The translations under genes were made by a program, and so were the position numbers. Of a stretch of DNA of 18,382 nt, positions 14,698 to 18,382 are shown one piece after another (the first letter of the stretch is position 1; every line of letters begins with the position of its first letter). The notes beneath the pieces were generated by a model. The model was not told where the DNA came from, did not search any database, and saw nothing but the letters and a program-made list of their open reading frames with translations. Source of the DNA: an uncultured Emergencia sp. (lineage in GTDB: Bacteria; Bacillota; Clostridia; Peptostreptococcales; Anaerovoracaceae); the NCBI GenBank assembly GCA_937997955.1, contig CALLDR010000002.1:1-18382 (forward strand), written 5' to 3'.

Positions 14698-16140
14698 CTA
14701 TCCCTGCTTGGTGTGCAGCTCACCAACGCCTGGCTCCTGGTACAGGCGAACCCAATCCACACAATACTCGATGGGGAATTTTGTATAGTCGTTGGCGATG
14801 GCCTCCGGATTCGGAATATACGCGCCATGTTCCGTAAACAAGTGATTGCTCATCATGAAGTACATGCAATCGTGGAAGCCGTCCATGTTCCCGCCTTCAT
14901 CAAAATCGTAGGACAGGTCAAATGTCATATAGTCAACACCGTCAATGCTCATGGTCATTTTCTCCGGCGTCCATTCAAAACCGTAGAGATGATACTCCTC
15001 GTTGAGATTGTAATAGTTCTCGAACCGATAACTTTCCTTTTTTCCCCCGGGATACTGCGTATGAGTTCCATTGGCATACCATTTATGCAGGTTCGGAGAA
15101 AGTGTGTGAACACTTGAGAACACCTCCAGGATATCCACCTCCGCGAAATAGTCGGTGGTTTTCCTCGGTGCCAGCTTTCCAGTCGACTTCATCCAAAAAG
15201 ACGGCCATGCGCCCTGCTTGTAGGGTAGTTTCGCGCGCATAACCAGATACCCGTACTTATAATTCATCGTTTCTTGGGTGCTGACGGTTTGAGCCGTGGC
15301 GTACCGGACCATGGGCTCGACCGGGCTGAAATACCGGCGCGCACTCATCTGGAGGTAGCCATCCGCTACCTTGACGTAATCCGGATTTTCATCGTTCATC
15401 AGCACGAGATCAGGGCGCGGTCCCATGTCGGTGCCAAAGTGCCATTTCAAGTCGTCCAGCGAGTCGCTGTCGAACTCATCGCCCCATACATACACATATT
15501 TTTCCAGCATCTTTGTTCCAAAATCAAAGGTTTTCTGATAGGGCATGATATTGCCCGTAGCCGTACTATTCGCAATAAATTGAGTTATCGCCCTATGCGC
15601 CGCGACATAGTGTCCTAGGTCAAACACCAGTTTCTTCCCCTTAACTGATACCGCATAGGCATTATCATCCAGGCTCTTGTTACTTTGGCTACGGTTGGTT
15701 TTACCTATCAGGATTTCCTTGTCGGTTTCCTTCTGGCTATCCTTGACTATCGGCAGGTCCACTTGATATTTCTGCGCATAAAATGCTTTGAGGCGTTCCG
15801 CCGCCTGGAGTACCTCGCGTTCGGCCGCGGCCGGGACCACGATGGTATATCCAGCCGGACCGTCCCATTTGACGGAGGCTACCGTCGTCGTCGTGGTGCG
15901 AGAGGTTGTGGTGGAGCGCTCGGCGGACAACACCGTCGTCTGCGTGCCGTCTGTCTGCGGCGCGCCGGTGGAGCCGGTCGTCTCCGCCGTCGCCGACGCA
16001 GTGGTGGTTCTCTCAATCGTTTTGGAACCGCTTCCCGTGGACATCGTGGAGGACGTCTCCTTGTTAGAGGTCGGCTGATTTGTGCACGATGAAAGGCTGA
16101 GGCCGAGTACCACGGCTAGAATAAAGGCTGCTTTTCTCAT
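14698..16140 (-). CDS. Surface lipoprotein GH16 glycoside hydrolase with extra N-terminal domain
   Basis: 480 residues. The lipoprotein signal has lipobox-like LSSC (Cys19), then a Thr/Ser-rich tether (about 20-90). A small alpha/beta domain (about 96-205) has YTIVVPAAAEREVLQAAERL, EILIGKTNRS and AYAVSVKGKKLVFD. It resembles the N-terminal domains found in GH20 and GH67-type enzymes (family resemblance only). The GH16 catalytic domain (about 214-476) has YVWGDEFDSDSLDD, GAWPSFWMKS and the signature EVDILE (Glu334 nucleophile, Asp336, Glu339 acid/base), ending VDWVRLYQEPG. It would cut polysaccharide at the cell surface and feed the importers. The ATG at 16140 has AGGGAGGT about 8 nt upstream, and it is the first gene after the promoter in the 16141-16310 gap. 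Confidence 0.92.
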   Translation of the reverse strand: MRKAAFILAVVLGLSLSSCTNQPTSNKETSSTMSTGSGSKTIERTTTASATAETTGSTGAPQTDGTQTTVLSAERSTTTSRTTTTTVASVKWDGPAGYTIVVPAAAEREVLQAAERLKAFYAQKYQVDLPIVKDSQKETDKEILIGKTNRSQSNKSLDDNAYAVSVKGKKLVFDLGHYVAAHRAITQFIANSTATGNIMPYQKTFDFGTKMLEKYVYVWGDEFDSDSLDDLKWHFGTDMGPRPDLVLMNDENPDYVKVADGYLQMSARRYFSPVEPMVRYATAQTVSTQETMNYKYGYLVMRAKLPYKQGAWPSFWMKSTGKLAPRKTTDYFAEVDILEVFSSVHTLSPNLHKWYANGTHTQYPGGKKESYRFENYYNLNEEYHLYGFEWTPEKMTMSIDGVDYMTFDLSYDFDEGGNMDGFHDCMYFMMSNHLFTEHGAYIPNPEAIANDYTKFPIEYCVDWVRLYQEPGVGELHTKQG

Positions 16141-16170
16141 CTGAACTTACCTCCCTGTTCTGCGTCCCAC

Positions 16171-16184
16171 ATCGTACGCACGAT
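16171..16184 (-). promoter_or_regulatory. Palindrome in the 5' leader (possible operator or hairpin)
   Basis: ATCGT-GCGT-ACGAT is a perfect 5-bp inverted repeat with a 4-base centre. It lies about 30-45 nt downstream of the predicted transcription start and 31 bp before the GH16 lipoprotein start codon. It could be a regulator site or a small RNA hairpin. Confidence 0.35.
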
Positions 16185-16191
16185 CATCAAG

Positions 16192-16200
16192 TTGACTCAA
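16192..16200 (-). promoter_or_regulatory. TTGAGTCAA palindrome in the 5' leader
   Basis: A 9-base near-perfect palindrome (TTGA-G-TCAA) just downstream of the predicted transcription start. It is short enough to occur by chance. It is recorded because three small palindromes cluster in this one promoter region. Confidence 0.25.
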
Positions 16201-16221
16201 AAATCACAGGTATATTTTTCA

Positions 16222-16250
16222 ATTATATAGTTTCGGTCCAAAATATGCAA
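16222..16250 (-). promoter_or_regulatory. Sigma-A-type promoter for the GH16 / importer operon
   Basis: On the minus strand TTGCAT (16250-16245) and a perfect TATAAT (16227-16222) are separated by exactly 17 bp. They lie in the only long intergenic gap and in an A/T-rich stretch. The predicted start is near 16215, giving a leader of about 75 nt before the GH16 lipoprotein gene. No other promoter this good was noticed in the downstream gaps, so the genes to the left edge are probably one long transcript. Confidence 0.7.
16231..16243 (-). promoter_or_regulatory. Palindrome inside the promoter spacer (possible operator)
   Basis: TTTTGGACCGAAA has the symmetric pattern TTT-N-GG-N-CC-N-AAA and lies wholly between the -35 and -10 boxes. 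That is a classic place for a repressor or MerR-type activator to bind. It does not match the catabolite-responsive cre consensus. The cognate regulator is not in the window. Confidence 0.4.
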
Positions 16251-16310
16251 AGGAATTTTTATACATTTCCATCTTAATTCCATGGTTTTCTTGAATTCTA
16301 AGCATCCGCC

Positions 16311-18020
16311 CTATGCCAGAAGCGACTCTAGCGAAGCCCCCATGGCCGGGCACACTTCAAACGTTTCCTGTTCATAATCCACCGTTATCGCCGTGCCATC
16401 GGTATACGTTATTGCGTATCGGCCGGGTGCGATATGTTCATGAGATTCCATAAACTCCGTTTGCAGGTGTCGAACCTGCTTATAAAGGTCATACGCCTCT
16501 TTTATTTTAGAAACGCTGTATTTGATTTCCTCCGGACTCCGGATGGTCAAATCCTCTTTTCCCATCCATACATTGTTGTTATAGAAGTCGGAATGGATAT
16601 AGATGACCGGCCGGCCGCCATACTCGATCAACTTCAACATCTGTTTTTTATCTTTTATTGGGAAATTGACGGTGTCGGTAGACGGGTTATATAAAATAAT
16701 CCCATGATACACCAGCGCGAAAAACGGTATGCTCTCGGAAAAAAAAGCAGCATCGGGCATGGACGATTCAAACTCATCGTATAAGCCCCAGTCCAGATAC
16801 CGGGATGCGAAGTCGTAACAGCCCTCGGAACTGAATCCGCCGAACAATTCATGCGAGAACTCCATAATCTTCTCGTGATACCGAAGGGCCTGCCCGGGCG
16901 TTACCGGATGACGGCTGTCAAAGCAGTCCCTCAGTGGTATGATAGACAGCACGTCGACATAGTGTAAACCCCGGAATCCCAACTCCGCGACCCGGGGAAG
17001 GGTCTTCTGTGCGAGCTCCCAGGCCTTTTGAGGACATAAATGATACATGGTCCCACCACTCCATGGCACGGGATCCGTCACCTTTTCTCCGTTTCTATCC
17101 CGGCGAATTAAGTCCTCGTCCCAATTATCGGCAATTGTATAGGCATCCGTACTGTTGGTATGACAGGTGATCTGGTACCCGTTCGCCTGGGCGTATGCGA
17201 TAAGCTCACATAAGGCTTCCTCACCACCCAGCCGTTCTTCAACCGGAAAGACCTGGGGCCAGCGACCGTCATGTCCGCTCTTATTCCAGCCCACCAGACA
17301 CAGCTGGGCCTTGTCAACCCCCTGCGCTTTCAGCTCGTCGATGATTTTCATAACCTGTGCGAAGGTACACGCAACTTTCATATCCGGTTCATTTTCTGCC
17401 GTCTGTTCCAATACCTCGGGAGGCGCCGGCTTCCAGCCCATCCGGATACGTATCTCAATAGAGTCCCGCGCGTATTCCAATTCCTGTCTGGTCTTTACCC
17501 TTTCCGCCAAAGGAACGCACCGTTTATTTCTCAGTTGATAATCTCGATAGGCCTTCGCCATCTCCGGATAACCCGCCCCATCCGCCAGACGATGGATTTC
17601 TAAGCCAATGGCCTCGTCCGGCTTTCTGCCGTACAGGTGGATTCTCGGATATATATAGTAGCAGCCGTCTTTCACGCCCATCACCATCGAAACGTCGTAC
17701 CACATCCCGGTAACAATGGCTATGGCGCAACGGGTGTTCTTAACGCCGAAAACACGCATGGCGCTTTGATAGGTGTGTTCTTGATTTTCGGTTTGATCGA
17801 AACGGCATAGCCAGCTCCCGCCATTGCGGACCCCGGCGGCCAGATAATATCCGTGTGTGCCGACCTCTGTGTTAAAGGCTGGAAGGAGAATGTCGATATA
17901 CTCCGCGCCGCAAATTTGTTCAGGTTGGATTTGTATACGTTCGACACCGTTTGTTTTCTGAATATCCACAGGATATTCGTTACCCAAGTCGTCAACCGCT
18001 TTTGCATCCTTTAAAAACAT
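16311..18020 (-). CDS. Leaderless DUF5696-like, glycosidase-like protein (569 aa)
   Basis: There is no signal peptide, so it is probably cytoplasmic. A beta-rich N-terminal part (about 1-150) includes VGTHGYYLAAGVRNGGSWLCRF. A (beta/alpha)-barrel-like region (about 150-510) starts at YPEMAKAYRDYQLRNKRCVPLAERV. A C-terminal beta part carries YAITYTDGTAITVDYEQETFEV. Conserved-looking positions include VGWNKSGHDGRWP (about 243-255), HYVD (Asp356) and SSEGC (Glu399). The layout recalls retaining alpha-glycosidases of the GH101/GH129 type, where an Asp nucleophile precedes a Glu acid/base by about 30 residues; here the gap is 43. That assignment is inference. It is a distant, shorter paralogue of the lipoprotein at 4586-6835. 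The ATG at 18020 has GGAGG about 10 nt upstream and overlaps the preceding Fe-S gene by 29 bp. It lies upstream of the main promoter and may be expressed separately. Confidence 0.72.
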   Translation of the reverse strand: MFLKDAKAVDDLGNEYPVDIQKTNGVERIQIQPEQICGAEYIDILLPAFNTEVGTHGYYLAAGVRNGGSWLCRFDQTENQEHTYQSAMRVFGVKNTRCAIAIVTGMWYDVSMVMGVKDGCYYIYPRIHLYGRKPDEAIGLEIHRLADGAGYPEMAKAYRDYQLRNKRCVPLAERVKTRQELEYARDSIEIRIRMGWKPAPPEVLEQTAENEPDMKVACTFAQVMKIIDELKAQGVDKAQLCLVGWNKSGHDGRWPQVFPVEERLGGEEALCELIAYAQANGYQITCHTNSTDAYTIADNWDEDLIRRDRNGEKVTDPVPWSGGTMYHLCPQKAWELAQKTLPRVAELGFRGLHYVDVLSIIPLRDCFDSRHPVTPGQALRYHEKIMEFSHELFGGFSSEGCYDFASRYLDWGLYDEFESSMPDAAFFSESIPFFALVYHGIILYNPSTDTVNFPIKDKKQMLKLIEYGGRPVIYIHSDFYNNNVWMGKEDLTIRSPEEIKYSVSKIKEAYDLYKQVRHLQTEFMESHEHIAPGRYAITYTDGTAITVDYEQETFEVCPAMGASLESLLA

Positions 18021-18382
18021 CTGTGTCTAGCCTCCACTTTTCCCGCTTGCGAAAGGGGGTTTTAAATTGACGGCTCAGCACGCCCATTTCCTCCAGATGG
18101 ATATAACACGCCACGTCGCAGGCGCGTCCGCAAATGGAGCACGGATAACTGTGCATAGCCGGGGGATAAAAATAGATATGATCCAAAATACGGCGGGCCG
18201 TGTCCGGCGTCACGCGAGCCTCTCCGGCAATGATCGCCAATCTGTCCTCCATATCTTGAAAAGCGTCCGGAGGCATGAAAGGGTTTGTCGCCCCGTTCGC
18301 CCCATTATAATAGACTGCGCACTGCCAGGGATCGACCGTACCATACCGGTCAATTGCACCGCCGGGACAGGCCGCCGCGCAC
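17992..18382 (-). CDS. Iron-sulfur protein, C-terminal fragment (epoxyqueuosine-reductase-like)
   Basis: The frame enters from the right edge without a start in the window and ends at TGA 17994-17992; about 129 codons are visible. The first visible residues are CAAACPGGAI, the end of a 4Fe-4S ferredoxin-type motif. QC follows about 20 residues later (VDPWQCAVYYNG). A second cysteine cluster near the C-terminus reads CSICGRACDVAC, then YIHLEEMGVLSRQFKTPFRKREKW. Proteins with this tail are, as far as I recall, annotated as epoxyqueuosine-reductase-like or 4Fe-4S double-cluster proteins in Clostridia. The true function cannot be fixed without the N-terminus. Its stop lies 29 bp inside the next gene, which suggests translational coupling, although a role in sugar use is not obvious. 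The internal ATG at 18276 is not the true start, because conserved coding continues upstream. Confidence 0.7.
   Translation of the reverse strand, partial: CAAACPGGAIDRYGTVDPWQCAVYYNGANGATNPFMPPDAFQDMEDRLAIIAGEARVTPDTARRILDHIYFYPPAMHSYPCSICGRACDVACYIHLEEMGVLSRQFKTPFRKREKWRLDTDVFKGCKSG

Larger units (their letters stand above)
16141..16310. other. 170-bp intergenic region
   Basis: The only gap above about 60 bp. It contains the promoter and palindromes listed above. Between 16261 and 16310 an imperfect CTTAGAATTC / GAATTAAG pairing occurs without a U-run, so I see no convincing terminator for the upstream DUF5696-like gene. No small ORF is supported. Confidence 0.6.

Noticed and set aside
16231..16243. 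Catabolite-responsive element (cre) at the promoter
   Set aside because: The palindrome does not fit the TGNAANCG-type cre consensus, so CcpA control is not claimed from sequence.
16261..16310. Possible terminator after the leaderless DUF5696-like gene
   Set aside because: The CTTAGAATTC / GAATTAAG pairing is imperfect and A/T-rich and lacks a following U-run.
1..18382. CRISPR arrays, tRNA or rRNA genes, insertion sequences, phage genes
   Set aside because: No regularly spaced repeats, cloverleaf-like segments, transposase motifs or flanking inverted repeats were noticed while reading both strands; the window is densely filled with minus-strand coding genes.

Overview
The window looks like a carbohydrate-utilisation locus from a Gram-positive anaerobe, probably in the Bacillota and perhaps a Clostridia / Oscillospiraceae-type gut or rumen organism. 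This taxonomic placement is inference. It rests on lipoprotein lipoboxes, strong AAGGAGG-type ribosome binding sites, occasional TTG starts, ABC sugar importers without their own ATPase, and NHL-YIP1 and DUF5696-type proteins. Every supported gene is on the minus strand, so transcription runs from high to low coordinates. Genes are packed with gaps of about 10-55 bp or short overlaps. The only larger gap (16141-16310) holds the one convincing promoter.

In transcription order: (1) the C-terminal end of an iron-sulfur protein enters from the right edge (18382 to 17992). It overlaps (2) a leaderless DUF5696-like, glycosidase-like protein (18020 to 16311). (3) A sigma-A-type promoter with small palindromes (about 16250-16171) then starts a long unit. 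(4) A lipoprotein GH16 enzyme (16140 to 14698) is followed by (5) a leaderless GH16 enzyme (about 14644 to 13820). (6) Importer 1 follows: a very large solute-binding protein with extra beta-rich N-terminal domains (13765 to 10877) and two permeases (10863 to 9949 and 9938 to 9018). (7) Next are an NHL-propeller / TPR / Yip1 membrane protein (8984 to 6867) and (8) a DUF5696-like lipoprotein (6835 to 4586). (9) Importer 2 follows: two permeases (4589 to 3681 and 3665 to 2667) and a lipoprotein solute-binding protein (2631 to 1177). (10) Last is a secreted GLUG-like repeat protein that runs off the left edge (1144 to <1).

Working model (inference): surface GH16 enzyme cuts a beta-glucan-like or other GH16-type polysaccharide outside the cell. 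One or both binding-protein/permease pairs import the oligosaccharides, powered by a shared MsmX-type ATPase encoded elsewhere. The leaderless GH16 and leaderless DUF5696-like protein finish degradation in the cytoplasm. The NHL-TPR-Yip1 protein and the DUF5696 lipoprotein sit between the two importers and are the least understood parts. They may form a surface scaffold, sensor or accessory glycosidase module. No regulator, ATPase, RNA gene, CRISPR array or mobile element was seen.
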